The notes beneath the pieces were generated by a model that ran no database searches, had not been told where the DNA came from, and saw only the letters and a program-made list of their open reading frames with translations. From Butyrivibrio sp. LC3010 (GTDB taxonomy: Bacteria; Bacillota; Clostridia; Lachnospirales; Lachnospiraceae), in assembly GCF_000424385.1 (NCBI RefSeq), contig NZ_AUJU01000009.1, positions 62,001 through 126,000 on the forward strand: a DNA stretch of 64,000 bases, given 5' to 3'. Each line of letters begins with the position of its first letter. The stretch's first letter is position 1. This document shows, piece by piece, positions 45,447 to 55,173 of the stretch. A program made the translations under genes and the position numbers.

Positions 45447-46757
45447 ATGAGAATCAGATTTTACAATGCAAGAATACTATCAATGGTTGATGGGCAGGAA
45501 ATTTTTGAAGGTGAGCTGTGGACCAATAACGATAAGATCATTTATTGTGATACCACAAGTCAGATTGACGCATATTATAAAGATAACCCAGAGACTATGC
45601 TAGTTTTTGACAGGGAAATTGACTGTAAGGGTAATCTTATAATGCCCGGTTTTAAGAATGCCCATACACATTCAGCAATGACACTTCTGCGCTCAAGAGC
45701 TGATGACCTTCCTCTTGCGGATTGGTTGAATAATCAGATATTTCCTGTTGAAGCGAAGCTTACAGCCGAGGATATTTACTATCTTACGAAGCTCGCTATT
45801 CTTGAATATCTTGATGGTGGTATAACCTCGATGTTCGATATGTATTTAACTCCGGAATCCATTGCGGATGCCTGCAGGGATGCCGGGATGAGATGTGTTC
45901 AGGTTGGAGCTGTGAATAATTTCAGTCAGTCTGTAGAACTGGTTGAAGAGTGTTACAACAAATTAAACGGACGTGATGAGTATAATTCATATATTTTAGG
46001 TTTTCATGCTGAGTACACTACATCAAAGGAACTTCTTGAAAGAATTGCCGGACTTGCTCATAAGTATAAAGCTCCTGTATTTACTCACATATCAGAGACT
46101 GCTGATGAGGTTGAAGGTTGTAAAGAACGTTATGGCATGACTCCGGTTCAGTTTCTTGACAGTCTTGGTATGTTTGAATATGGTGGCGGTGGCTATCATT
46201 TGGTTCATACTACTAAAGAGGATATGGAAATACTCAAAAAACGAGGCATGTATGTTGTTACTAATCCGGGATCAAACACCAAACTTGCAAGTGGAATAGC
46301 ACCAATAAGCGATTACATGAAGATGGGTATTCCAATTGCAATCGGTACTGACGGACCTGCAAGTAATAACTGCCTCAATATGTTCAGAGAGATGTTCCTT
46401 GTAACCGGACTTGCCAAGCTTCGTGATAATGATGCTTCAAGTGTCAATGCTTATGAAGTTCTCAAGATGGCAACCGTAAACGGTGCTCACGCAATGGGAC
46501 TTAACAACTGTGACGTACTTGAAGCAGGAAAGACGGCAGACCTTATTGTTATTGATCTTAATCAGCCCAACATGCAGCCTTTAAACAATATTGCAAAGAA
46601 TATCGTTTACAGTGGCAGCAATTCCAATGTAAAGCTGACTATGATAGGTGGTATCATCAGATACGAAGACGGTAATTATAATATTGGCGTTTCACCTGAA
46701 GAAATCTATGCTAAGGCTGAACAGATAAAAGACAGAATAAACAAGGAGATGCAATAA
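45447..46757 (+). CDS. Amidohydrolase, MTA/S-adenosylhomocysteine deaminase-like
   Basis: 436 residues. Metal-dependent TIM-barrel hydrolase: NAHTHSAMTLLRSRADD (metal His pair), HISETADEVEG, YHLVHTT and IAIGTDGPASNNCLNMF (metal Asp). The closest known group is MtaD/SAH deaminases and other purine-type deaminases. Together with the adjacent purine nucleoside phosphorylase it would deaminate then phosphorolyse adenosine-type by-products of SAM. AGGAGAAGG precedes the ATG. Other amidohydrolase substrates remain possible. Confidence 0.88.
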   Translation: MRIRFYNARILSMVDGQEIFEGELWTNNDKIIYCDTTSQIDAYYKDNPETMLVFDREIDCKGNLIMPGFKNAHTHSAMTLLRSRADDLPLADWLNNQIFPVEAKLTAEDIYYLTKLAILEYLDGGITSMFDMYLTPESIADACRDAGMRCVQVGAVNNFSQSVELVEECYNKLNGRDEYNSYILGFHAEYTTSKELLERIAGLAHKYKAPVFTHISETADEVEGCKERYGMTPVQFLDSLGMFEYGGGGYHLVHTTKEDMEILKKRGMYVVTNPGSNTKLASGIAPISDYMKMGIPIAIGTDGPASNNCLNMFREMFLVTGLAKLRDNDASSVNAYEVLKMATVNGAHAMGLNNCDVLEAGKTADLIVIDLNQPNMQPLNNIAKNIVYSGSNSNVKLTMIGGIIRYEDGNYNIGVSPEEIYAKAEQIKDRINKEMQ

Positions 46758-46766
46758 TTATAAAGT

Positions 46767-48455
46767 ATGACAGGAACTTATATTGTAGGGATTGTTGTAG
46801 CAATAATAATTGCTGCATTTCTTCTTGGATACAGAAATAATAAAATTGAAGAGAAACTATTTAGAGAGAAGTGCGCAGAGGAATTTGGCTCTGCGCCTTC
46901 AGTGCGTCTTAAGAAACAACGTGATGATTTAAGCGGATACTTGAAAGCTCACAATGATGGCTTTGTAATAGATGATATTACCTGGAATGACCTGGGAATG
47001 GATTTTGTCTACGACAGGATAAATTATTGTGAGACATCTTCAGGCGTAGAATATTTATATTACATGTTAAGAGCGCCCAGAACAAAGGGGCTTGATTCTT
47101 TTGATCAATTGGAAAAAGAGCTTTCCGGATTATCTGATGATCAGAATATGAGAATCAGAATAAAAGAGAGTCTGCACAGAATTGGTAAGACCGGGAAGTA
47201 TTCGATTTATGATTATCTGCCTCTTATTGATGAGGTGAATCCCGGTTCAAATCTTATGCATATACTTGTCCTGTTAGTTATGGTTATAGGACTTGTGGTT
47301 ATGTGCTTTAATTTTATGCCGGGATTTTTAATACTGATAATTTCTATGGCTTATAATCTGGTGAGTTATTTTAGAATAAAAGCCGGTCTTGATCCTTATC
47401 TTGTGACATTTTCATATGTTTTGCGACTTGTTCGGGGAGCTAAAGAGCTGTCTGAGCATAAAGATAGCGTTTTTTCTTCAGAAATTTCCGAAATTATGGA
47501 GAGCATAGGAAGACTAAAGGGATTTACAAGAGGATCCTTTATCCTTATGTCAGGAAGCAAAGTCATGGGAAGTGGTAATCCGCTTGATATTTTCATGGAT
47601 TACGTAAGGATGCTTACTCACATAGATCTAATAAAATTTAATTTAATGCACAGGAAGCTTAAAAACGAGATTCAATATGTCCATAAGCTGACAGAGAATA
47701 TAGGATATATTGATTCAGTTATGTCCATATGTTACTACAGGGCGTCATTGGAAAATGGGTATTGTAAACCTGATTTTGAAAATAAAGGAACTTATGAGAT
47801 AGAGGAAGGGCGTCATCCATTAATGAAGGAGCCTGTACCTAATTCGTTTAAAGCAGAAAAGGGCTTCCTTATTACAGGATCAAATGCTTCCGGCAAATCT
47901 ACATTCCTGAAAATGTGCGCCATAAATACCATATTTGCACAGAGCATACACACCTGCCTTGCGAAAAGTTATAAAGCACCGGTGTTCAGAGTGTTTAGTT
48001 CAATGGCGTTAAAGGATGATCTGAAGTTGGGCGACAGCTACTATATGGTAGAAATAAAGTCACTTAAAAGAATACTGGATGCAGTAGATGACAATAGTGC
48101 ACCTGTCCTTTGCTTTATTGATGAGGTCTTAAGAGGGACTAATACAATAGAAAGAATAGCAGCTTCATCTAAAATACTTGAGTTTTTTGCAAATGATGCT
48201 CGGAAAATCATGTGCTTTGCAGCGACTCATGATGGTGAGCTTTCGGATATTCTGAAGGATTATTATGAGGTTTACCATTTTGAAGGTGAACTGAATGATA
48301 ATGATGTCTGCTTTGATTTTAAACTAAAAAAAGGACCCGCAACTAAGAGGAATGCTATCAATCTTCTGAGAACCATTGGTTATAAAGAAAGAATAGTTGA
48401 GGATGCAGAGGAGATGGCAATCAGATTTGAAAAGAACGGTGTGTGGTCATTGTGA
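46767..48455 (+). CDS. Membrane-anchored MutS-family ATPase
   Basis: 562 residues. One N-terminal transmembrane helix (about 4-22) and a hydrophobic pair in the middle (about 165-205) are followed by a MutS core/lever-like helical part. A complete MutS ATPase domain comes last: Walker [10 protein letters not shown] near residue 370, [11 protein letters not shown], Walker [15 protein letters not shown], and AATHDGEL. There is no mismatch-recognition domain and no Smr domain. Similar proteins are annotated in Firmicutes as DNA mismatch repair protein, but the membrane segments make classical repair unlikely. The reading frame is intact. rnhA follows after 11 nt. Confidence 0.85.
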   Translation: MTGTYIVGIVVAIIIAAFLLGYRNNKIEEKLFREKCAEEFGSAPSVRLKKQRDDLSGYLKAHNDGFVIDDITWNDLGMDFVYDRINYCETSSGVEYLYYMLRAPRTKGLDSFDQLEKELSGLSDDQNMRIRIKESLHRIGKTGKYSIYDYLPLIDEVNPGSNLMHILVLLVMVIGLVVMCFNFMPGFLILIISMAYNLVSYFRIKAGLDPYLVTFSYVLRLVRGAKELSEHKDSVFSSEISEIMESIGRLKGFTRGSFILMSGSKVMGSGNPLDIFMDYVRMLTHIDLIKFNLMHRKLKNEIQYVHKLTENIGYIDSVMSICYYRASLENGYCKPDFENKGTYEIEEGRHPLMKEPVPNSFKAEKGFLITGSNASGKSTFLKMCAINTIFAQSIHTCLAKSYKAPVFRVFSSMALKDDLKLGDSYYMVEIKSLKRILDAVDDNSAPVLCFIDEVLRGTNTIERIAASSKILEFFANDARKIMCFAATHDGELSDILKDYYEVYHFEGELNDNDVCFDFKLKKGPATKRNAINLLRTIGYKERIVEDAEEMAIRFEKNGVWSL

Positions 48456-48466
48456 GAGGTGAATTG

Positions 48467-48955
48467 ATGAAAGTAACAATATATTCTGACGGTTCAGCCA
48501 GAGGGAATCCGGATGGTCCCGGTGGCTACGGGACTGTAATACAGTTTGTTGATGCTAAAGGAGCTCTTCACGAAAAAGAGCTTAGTGCAGGATATGATAA
48601 GACTACCAACAACAGGATGGAGCTTATGGGTGCCATAGTAGGACTTGAAGCATTGAACAGACCATGTGAGGTGGAATTGTATTCTGATTCAAAATATGTC
48701 ATCAGTGCTTTTAATGAGAACTGGATAAATGGATGGCTTAAGAAAAACTGGAAGAAATCAGATGGAAAGCCTGTGAAGAATGTTGAACTCTGGAAAAGAT
48801 TATTGGAAGCGGCAGGTAGACACAGGGTTTCATGGAATTGGGTGAAAGGACACGATGGACACCCTGAAAATGAGAGATGCGATAGTCTTGCTACCTCAGC
48901 TGCAGACAGTTCGAAGGATTTATTACTCCATGATGATGGCGGCGATTTGCGATGA
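48467..48955 (+). CDS. rnhA: Ribonuclease HI
   Basis: 162 residues. All four acidic catalytic residues are present: the Asp in [10 protein letters not shown], the Glu in NRMELMGAI, the Asp in LYSDSKYVI, and the final Asp in [20 protein letters not shown] supplies the flexible His loop. It removes RNA from RNA-DNA hybrids. The ATG at 48467 has AGAGGTGA five bases away and is preferred over in-frame upstream GTG codons within the MutS-like gene's end. Confidence 0.95.
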   Translation: MKVTIYSDGSARGNPDGPGGYGTVIQFVDAKGALHEKELSAGYDKTTNNRMELMGAIVGLEALNRPCEVELYSDSKYVISAFNENWINGWLKKNWKKSDGKPVKNVELWKRLLEAAGRHRVSWNWVKGHDGHPENERCDSLATSAADSSKDLLLHDDGGDLR

Positions 48956-49081
48956 GCAATTTTTGAAATAAAAATAGCATTTAATGATATGTAAATTATT
49001 TTAGATATGTTATTATATTAGAGGTGTGAAAAAATGAAATTTATGCTTGAGCTATCATTGCTTAAGCGAAAGGAGTATATT

Positions 49082-49735
49082 ATGAAATTCTTCTTAGACA
49101 CAGCTAATGTTGAAGACATTAAAAAAGCAAATGAAATGGGCGTTATCTGCGGCGTTACAACAAACCCTTCTCTTATTGCAAAGGAAGGCAGAGATTTTAA
49201 TCAGGTTGTCGCTGAGATCGCTTCTATCGTAGATGGACCTATCAGTGGTGAGGTTAAGGCTACAACAGTTGATGCTGAGGGAATGATCAGCGAAGGCCGT
49301 GAGATTGCTAAGATTCACAAGAACATGGTAGTTAAGATCCCTATGACAGTTGAAGGCCTTAAGGCTTGCCATACACTTGCATCAGAAGGTATTAAGGTTA
49401 ACATGACACTTATCTTCACAGCTAACCAGGCTCTTCTTGCTGCAAGAGCAGGCGCTGCATTCGTAAGTCCTTTCCTTGGTAGACTTGATGATATCAGCAC
49501 AAGAGGTACAGACCTTATCTCTGAAGTTGCTCAGATTTTTGACATTCACGGTATCGATACAGAGATCATTGCTGCATCTGTTCGTCATCCTATGCACGTT
49601 ACAGATTGTGCACTTGCAGGTGCTCATATCGCAACAGTTCCTTACAGCGTAATTGCACAGATGGTTAATCATCCTCTTACAACAGCTGGTATTGAGAAGT
49701 TCCAGAAGGATTACAAGGCTGTATTTGGTGAATAA
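49082..49735 (+). CDS. fsa: Fructose-6-phosphate aldolase / transaldolase (TalC type)
   Basis: 217 residues, normal for the short TalC/FSA subfamily. Motifs are [36 protein letters not shown], the Schiff-base lysine in [27 protein letters not shown] and SPFLGRLDD. The AAAGGAG before 49082 sets this start. Another in-frame ATG at 49034 has its own GAGGTG site and would add a 16-residue leader. Transaldolase activity in the pentose phosphate pathway is more common for Firmicutes members than aldolase. Codon bias suggests high expression. Confidence 0.92.
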   Translation: MKFFLDTANVEDIKKANEMGVICGVTTNPSLIAKEGRDFNQVVAEIASIVDGPISGEVKATTVDAEGMISEGREIAKIHKNMVVKIPMTVEGLKACHTLASEGIKVNMTLIFTANQALLAARAGAAFVSPFLGRLDDISTRGTDLISEVAQIFDIHGIDTEIIAASVRHPMHVTDCALAGAHIATVPYSVIAQMVNHPLTTAGIEKFQKDYKAVFGE

Positions 49736-49752
49736 TTTCAAAATTCTTTTAC

Positions 49753-49784
49753 GGGAGTATCACGTTTGTGATACTCCTTTTTGT
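49753..49784 (+). terminator. Rho-independent terminator
   Basis: GGAGTATCAC (49754-49763) and GTGATACTCC (49768-49777) form a perfect 10-bp stem with a four-base loop, followed by TTTTTG. Confidence 0.92.
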
Positions 49785-49903
49785 CTTTTAGGGAATTCCA
49801 TTTATATTTTTAACCAATTTTTTATAGATGATTTATAGTTTTAGTTACGTTCATTTGTTAACATTAATTGTGTGAATTTTTTTTAAGGAAAGACGACATA
49901 ATT

Positions 49904-52900
49904 ATGATAAATGCTGAGGACACTAAGGTTCTTACCAAGTTGTATCCAAAAGAAGAATTTATAGAATTGGTTAATTCAAAGGCAGAGAAAGGAGAGTTAT
50001 CTCCTTCTTTTTGCTGTGTTTATTTTATCATAGAAAATTTCAGGCAATATTATATGTATTATGGTTTCGACGAAGGATACCAGGTAATCTGGTTTGTCAG
50101 AACCAAAATTCAGAATGCTTTCCCGGTTGATATATCAGGCAAAATGGAGGATGCGGAATTCGCTGTAATTACGGATATTGATGATGTAGAAACTTTCATC
50201 AAAAGAATTCAGAAGGACTTTGATGAAGTATATATCCACACCGGAATGTCACTTCATGCAGGTATATATCCTATAAGTGAAAACGATAAGGATGCACTTT
50301 CAATCATTGAAAAAGCAAATATAGCCTGCACTAACGGTGAAGAAAAAGAGGATGGAATTTCCGTCTTTGCCAGAGAAAATATAGACAATAAGATTCTCAT
50401 GCAGCACTATGTTGTACATCATCTTGAGGATGCAATCAAAAACGGGGAGCTTTCTGTTTACTATCAGCCTATTTTCCATACCTATTCAGGTAAAGTATGT
50501 GGTCATGAAGCTCTTGCAAGGTGGAATAATCCTGAATATGGAGCGCTTATGCCCAGTGATTTTGTTCCTGTTCTCGAACATTCAAAGAAGATAAATAAAC
50601 TGGATTGCTTTGTTGTGCAGCAGGTGTGCAAGGATCTTAGCAGTGTCAAAGGACTTACAGGTCTTGAACCTGTGCCTATTTCCATTAATCTTACAAGACT
50701 CGATTTTGAACTGACAGATATGCTCAGCTTCATAATTAAAGAAGTTGAGAAAAATAATATTTCCAGAAGCCTTATTCAGATAGAAATTAGTGAAGCAGAG
50801 ATTACAACAGACAGAAAAGGCATCAAGAAGGAGCTTGAAAGATTCAGGGATGCAGGTTTTACAATTATATTTGATGACTTTGGAAGCGAGTATTCTTCTT
50901 TGCATATTCTGAATGATATGCCTTTTGATGCTGTGAAAATTAACAGTAGTTTCCTTGAAGGGTATAACTACGATAAAAAGCCGAGAATAATGATGAAAAA
51001 CATTATTAATATGGCTAAAGAACTTGGCATACATACTACCATGGGAAGTGTTGAGGATGAAGAAATACTTGAGTTCTTGAAGCAGGCAGGCTGTGAAAGA
51101 ACCCAGGGACATCTTTACAGTGAGGCTGTTCCCATGTGGTATTATCCTGAGGGCGGTTATCCTTTCGAATATGAAAGCGAGGAAGAGAGACGATTTTATA
51201 ATGAAATAGGAAAAGTGAATATTCTGTCACAAACCCCGATAGCAGAGAAGCAGCTCGACATCAATGAGGCGATATTCTTAAATCAGCTTCCGCTTGCAAT
51301 ACTTGAATTTGACGGTTCTTTATTTAAGGTTCTTATGTACAGTAAGGATTTTAATGATATATTTGAACCTCTTTTTGCAGGAGATATCAGGTTTATAAAT
51401 GAACTTTTCAATTCAGGCAGGCACTCCTTTGCAAGAAATATGAGATCCCTTGCGGAGCAGTGTATTGATAACGATGCCATCCATACAATGGAATTTGTAA
51501 CAAGTAAGGGCTATAACAGGCTCATGCTTAGAAAAATAACAGGCTCTTCTGATTTAAATAAAACTGCGATTCTTGCAACGGCTGAGGCTATGTCAGAAGA
51601 TGATCCCGGGGCAAGAGCCGTTCAGATGAACTCTCACCTGAAGTTCCTGTACATGATCTATAACCGCGTGGATATAGTTAATATAAATGAAGACAGCTTT
51701 GAGACTGTATATGAAAATCACGCCAAATACAATCAGAGTATGGTGAAGGGATCCTTTACCAGGGCTATTGAGAAATTTGCCAATGAAGCTATTTATAATG
51801 AGGACCGGGAAGGCTTTATGGCATTCTATGACCTTAGTAATCTTGAGGACAGAATCAATGAATATAACATTGATCACCTTACGGATTACTTTAGAACTAT
51901 TGATACAAAAGGCAACTATAACTGGCTGATGTATCTGATAATACCGATTGTTTCAGAAGGATCAACCATGTTTATCATGGGTTCACGAAGCATTGACTCA
52001 GAGAGAATGAGAAAGCTTCCTGATATAAGTCAGAGCGGATCTGAGTATTATGATATGCCAAGCGATCCAACATTCCTGCTTCTTGCCAGTGATGCCTTTA
52101 CCGATACACTTGGATACGGTTCTTTTGAACAGTTCCTTAGAAATACATTTTATCTTGAGGCTAATCTTACACAGGATAAAACTGTTTATATGCATTTGGG
52201 ACAAAGCGGTCTTATTTCTGATTTCGGAGAAACCGGCTACATTGAACTGCCGTTTAATGAAGTGACAAAGGGAATGGTTTTCTCACAGGTAACAGATGAA
52301 GATCAGGAAAAAATGTATGAATTCTACAATAGAGAAAGACTCTTAAGGGAGTACTACAACGGCAGAATATCCGGAAGAATGGTTTATTTAGAGAGAACCG
52401 GAACAAATGAACAGCCAAGATACCAGAATGCCTGCTATTACATGAGAAAAGACAGGCAGGATGATATGGTCCATATCTATATTTTGAAATATGATATCGA
52501 TCAGTTTAAGAGAACAAATGAGACTATAAGAAATCTTGCTGAAAGAGATACTCTTACAGGACTCTTTAACCGAATGACTATCGGTAAGGTATATGATGCA
52601 CTAAAGGCAGATGAAAATACCCATTCACTTGCCATGGTTTTATTAGATCTCGATCACTTCAAGCAGATAAATGATAATTACGGTCATGATTGCGGAGACA
52701 TGGTTATTAAAGATGCTGCGCTAAGAATGCAAAATAATCTTGGTGATGACTGTTATCCTTCAAGAATCGGAGGCGATGAGTTCCTTGTTATCATGCGCAA
52801 CCAGTCTTATTCGCAGATGGATGAACTTTTGAAAAAGTTTTCAGAGGACAAAAAATCTATAGAATACAACGGCGAACAGGTAAAATATTCCATGTCTATA

Positions 52901-53020
52901 GGATATTCTGTATACCCGGATGACGGAAAAGCGTATAATGAATTATATAAAAACGCCGATAAGGCTTTGTATTACGTAAAAGAAAATGGCAAAAACAATT
53001 ATGCAAAGTACAAAGGATGA
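49904..53020 (+). CDS. GGDEF/EAL signalling protein with degenerate EAL
   Basis: 1038 residues, no membrane segment. Order: worn GGDEF-like domain (~1-145), EAL domain (~160-410), PAS/sensor-like middle (~420-860), GGDEF domain (~870-1038). The last has an intact RIGGDEF near residue 955 and TLTGLFNRM, LDLDHFKQINDNYGHDCGD, so it should make c-di-GMP; no RxxD inhibitory site precedes it. The EAL domain keeps EALARW, SINLTR, FDDFGSEYSSL and TQGH. It has KIN in place of KID and MGSVED in place of AEGVE, losing the general-base Glu. The start is ATG at 49904 after AAGGAAAG; an upstream GTG (49868) lacks a site. Confidence 0.9.
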   Translation: MINAEDTKVLTKLYPKEEFIELVNSKAEKGELSPSFCCVYFIIENFRQYYMYYGFDEGYQVIWFVRTKIQNAFPVDISGKMEDAEFAVITDIDDVETFIKRIQKDFDEVYIHTGMSLHAGIYPISENDKDALSIIEKANIACTNGEEKEDGISVFARENIDNKILMQHYVVHHLEDAIKNGELSVYYQPIFHTYSGKVCGHEALARWNNPEYGALMPSDFVPVLEHSKKINKLDCFVVQQVCKDLSSVKGLTGLEPVPISINLTRLDFELTDMLSFIIKEVEKNNISRSLIQIEISEAEITTDRKGIKKELERFRDAGFTIIFDDFGSEYSSLHILNDMPFDAVKINSSFLEGYNYDKKPRIMMKNIINMAKELGIHTTMGSVEDEEILEFLKQAGCERTQGHLYSEAVPMWYYPEGGYPFEYESEEERRFYNEIGKVNILSQTPIAEKQLDINEAIFLNQLPLAILEFDGSLFKVLMYSKDFNDIFEPLFAGDIRFINELFNSGRHSFARNMRSLAEQCIDNDAIHTMEFVTSKGYNRLMLRKITGSSDLNKTAILATAEAMSEDDPGARAVQMNSHLKFLYMIYNRVDIVNINEDSFETVYENHAKYNQSMVKGSFTRAIEKFANEAIYNEDREGFMAFYDLSNLEDRINEYNIDHLTDYFRTIDTKGNYNWLMYLIIPIVSEGSTMFIMGSRSIDSERMRKLPDISQSGSEYYDMPSDPTFLLLASDAFTDTLGYGSFEQFLRNTFYLEANLTQDKTVYMHLGQSGLISDFGETGYIELPFNEVTKGMVFSQVTDEDQEKMYEFYNRERLLREYYNGRISGRMVYLERTGTNEQPRYQNACYYMRKDRQDDMVHIYILKYDIDQFKRTNETIRNLAERDTLTGLFNRMTIGKVYDALKADENTHSLAMVLLDLDHFKQINDNYGHDCGDMVIKDAALRMQNNLGDDCYPSRIGGDEFLVIMRNQSYSQMDELLKKFSEDKKSIEYNGEQVKYSMSIGYSVYPDDGKAYNELYKNADKALYYVKENGKNNYAKYKG

Positions 53021-53046
53021 TTTAGACTAATAAGCGGAGGTGGAAG

Positions 53047-54006
53047 ATGGCTGGTAAGTATAATATCTGTCTGGATATCGGAGGAACGAAGATTCTTGGT
53101 GCTATTTTTAATGAAAAGAAGGAAATAGTTTACAGGCTTAAGAAAAAGACTAAAGAAGCCGGTGATGACGCAGACAATGTTGAGAAAATGATCATAAGCG
53201 TTGTTGAGGATATGATTAATGAATCCGACATTAAAAAGAAAGATATTAAGGCGATTGCTGCAGGAGCGCCGGGAGTTATTGACCAGGGTGCGGGAATAAT
53301 ACTTACGTCACCTAATCTTCCCTGGACCAATTATGATATCAAATCATCTATTGAGAAGAAATTCGATATTCCATTTTATATAGGAAATGATGTAAATGTA
53401 GGCGTACTTGGTGAATGGAAATACGGAGTTGCCAAGGGCTATAATAATGTAGTAGGGTTCTTTGTCGGAACCGGAATGGGTGGCGGTCTTATCCTTGACG
53501 GAAAAATGTTTACAGGTAATAAATATAAGGCTGCGGAATACGGACACATGATTCTTGATCCTGAAGGCCCGCTCTGCGGATGCGGTCAGAGAGGATGCCT
53601 TGAAGCATTTTCAAGTAAAAAAGGAATGAGCGCTTATATAATGCAGCAGACTTCCAGAGGAAGAAAAAATATGCTCGCAGAGACCATAGAAAACGGTGTT
53701 TTCAAGAGCAAGAACCTCAAAAAGGCTTTAGCTGCGAAGGATACCGTAACAATAGAAGCTGTTGACAGGGCATGTCACTATCTTGCAATAGCTACCGGTA
53801 ATATGATAAATACCATAAGTCCTGATATAGTTGTTTACGGTGGTGGTGTAATGGAAGCTGTGGGAGACATCTTTATGGAGAAGATACTTGCTGAGGTAGA
53901 CCGTTATTGTATGCCATCCATAAGAAGCACTGTTGAACTTAAAAAAGCAGCACTGGGAGATGATTCAAATATTTACGGTGCACTTGCCATGATTGAAGAT
54001 TTATAA
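53047..54006 (+). CDS. glk: ROK-family glucokinase
   Basis: 319 residues. ATP-binding DIGGTKILGAIF, catalytic Asp in YIGNDVNVGVLGEWK, GTGMGGGLILDGK and the ROK zinc motif CGCGQRGCLEAFSS with upstream EYGHM. No N-terminal helix-turn-helix, so it is a kinase and not a ROK repressor. It phosphorylates glucose released from glycogen or maltodextrins. GGAGGTGG precedes the ATG. It is 26 nt behind the c-di-GMP gene and closed by a terminator. Confidence 0.92.
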   Translation: MAGKYNICLDIGGTKILGAIFNEKKEIVYRLKKKTKEAGDDADNVEKMIISVVEDMINESDIKKKDIKAIAAGAPGVIDQGAGIILTSPNLPWTNYDIKSSIEKKFDIPFYIGNDVNVGVLGEWKYGVAKGYNNVVGFFVGTGMGGGLILDGKMFTGNKYKAAEYGHMILDPEGPLCGCGQRGCLEAFSSKKGMSAYIMQQTSRGRKNMLAETIENGVFKSKNLKKALAAKDTVTIEAVDRACHYLAIATGNMINTISPDIVVYGGGVMEAVGDIFMEKILAEVDRYCMPSIRSTVELKKAALGDDSNIYGALAMIEDL

Positions 54007-54013
54007 GATAATA

Positions 54014-54050
54014 AAACCTGTTGTGGGCTTTTCCTGCAACAGGTTTTTTA
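54014..54050 (+). terminator. Rho-independent terminator after glk
   Basis: AAACCTGTTG (54014-54023) pairs with CAACAGGTTT (54037-54046), followed by more T. Confidence 0.9.
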
Positions 54051-54103
54051 TCTATGAAGTCAAGCAGCTTTAAGTGGGAAATAATAGGGGAGAATAAAGT
54101 CTA

Positions 54104-54580
54104 ATGAAAAAAGTAATTGATAAGGGGAAGATTTTTGCGATTGTTTTTATAACAGTTCTGCTCGCATCACTTTTTCTGATAGTTTCCATGCTCAAAACAT
54201 CAAATGATCTTAGAGAATTCAAAGTGAATCTTTTTGTTCTGTGTAACGAATCAAATATATGTGTCGTAAACGGAAAAGAAGGTAAATTCAAGATGAGTCA
54301 GGATAATCTTGCGGCATTAAATTCACTGATGACATCAACCAGAGGGCAGTTTACCTTAAGTAATCCAGAACCTGTTGACAGCATAAGCTTTGACTTTAAA
54401 CATGATGAAGATGACTGGAATCTTGAAATATCCGATGTTGGAAACAATATGCTCAGAGTCGTTCTTGAAGGTCCTGAGAAATATAGAGTATATATTAAGA
54501 ATAATAAAAAATATGATGAGTTTCTTAAGGCTGCTTCAGCCGAAGGTTATCATAGTCCTAATAAAAAAATAGGAAACTGA
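54104..54580 (+). CDS. Small single-pass membrane protein, unknown
   Basis: 158 residues. One N-terminal transmembrane helix (about residues 10-31), then a ~120-residue domain probably outside the membrane, with alternating beta-like segments (FKVNLFVLCNESNICVVNGK, SISFDFKHDEDDWNLEI). It is not a lipoprotein and has no known motif. It sits 36 nt ahead of dut, probably in the same transcript. Confidence 0.7.
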   Translation: MKKVIDKGKIFAIVFITVLLASLFLIVSMLKTSNDLREFKVNLFVLCNESNICVVNGKEGKFKMSQDNLAALNSLMTSTRGQFTLSNPEPVDSISFDFKHDEDDWNLEISDVGNNMLRVVLEGPEKYRVYIKNNKKYDEFLKAASAEGYHSPNKKIGN

Positions 54581-54616
54581 TCGAATATAAATTACCAGTA
54601 ATGGAGGAGTAATAGA

Positions 54617-55054
54617 ATGAAAGTAAATATTAAAAAACTGTCTGACACGGCAACAAATCCCACAAGAGGAAGTGCTGCAGCAGCAGGCTATGATCTTTAT
54701 GCAGATGTCAGGGAAAACACAGATATTAAGCCGCATACCACAGCTAAGATAGGTACGGGGCTTGCAATGGAAATACCTGATGGTTACTTTGGCGGAATCT
54801 ATGCCAGAAGCGGAATTGCAACAAAGGAAGGCCTCAGACCTGCAAACTGCGTAGGTGTTGTCGATTCTGATTACAGAGGTGAAATCATAGTTGCGGTTCA
54901 TAATGATTCTGATGAAGTCAGAACAATTACACCTGGTGAGAGAGTTGCTCAGATTATTATTCAGCCCTATCTATCAGTTGAATTTGAAGAGGCTGATGAG
55001 CTTGCGGAATCAGAGAGAGGTGCCGGTGGATTTGGCTCTACAGGGAAGAAATGA
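54617..55054 (+). CDS. dut: dUTP diphosphatase
   Basis: 145 residues, trimeric dUTPase. All five motifs are in order: AAGYDLYAD, ARSGIA, GVVDSDYRGEI, GERVAQIII and the C-terminal ERGAGGFGSTG arm. It hydrolyses dUTP to dUMP, preventing uracil in DNA and feeding thymidylate synthesis. A GGAGGAG site precedes the ATG. Confidence 0.96.
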   Translation: MKVNIKKLSDTATNPTRGSAAAAGYDLYADVRENTDIKPHTTAKIGTGLAMEIPDGYFGGIYARSGIATKEGLRPANCVGVVDSDYRGEIIVAVHNDSDEVRTITPGERVAQIIIQPYLSVEFEEADELAESERGAGGFGSTGKK

Positions 55055-55089
55055 TTTTTACATAGTTAAAACTTTTGTAATTTTGAATG

Positions 55090-55098
55090 TGATATAAT
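55090..55098 (+). promoter_or_regulatory. Candidate extended -10 promoter
   Basis: TGA plus TATAAT (55093-55098) with no good -35. The leader of about 70 nt contains the self-complementary GCATACATATGC (55151-55162) directly before the GGAGGG ribosome binding site. Confidence 0.5.
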
Positions 55099-55173
55099 TA
55101 GAGGTGATTGCATAGTTCTTTTGTGCAAACCTTTAGAATTTATTTTTAAAGCATACATATGCGGAGGGAAACT

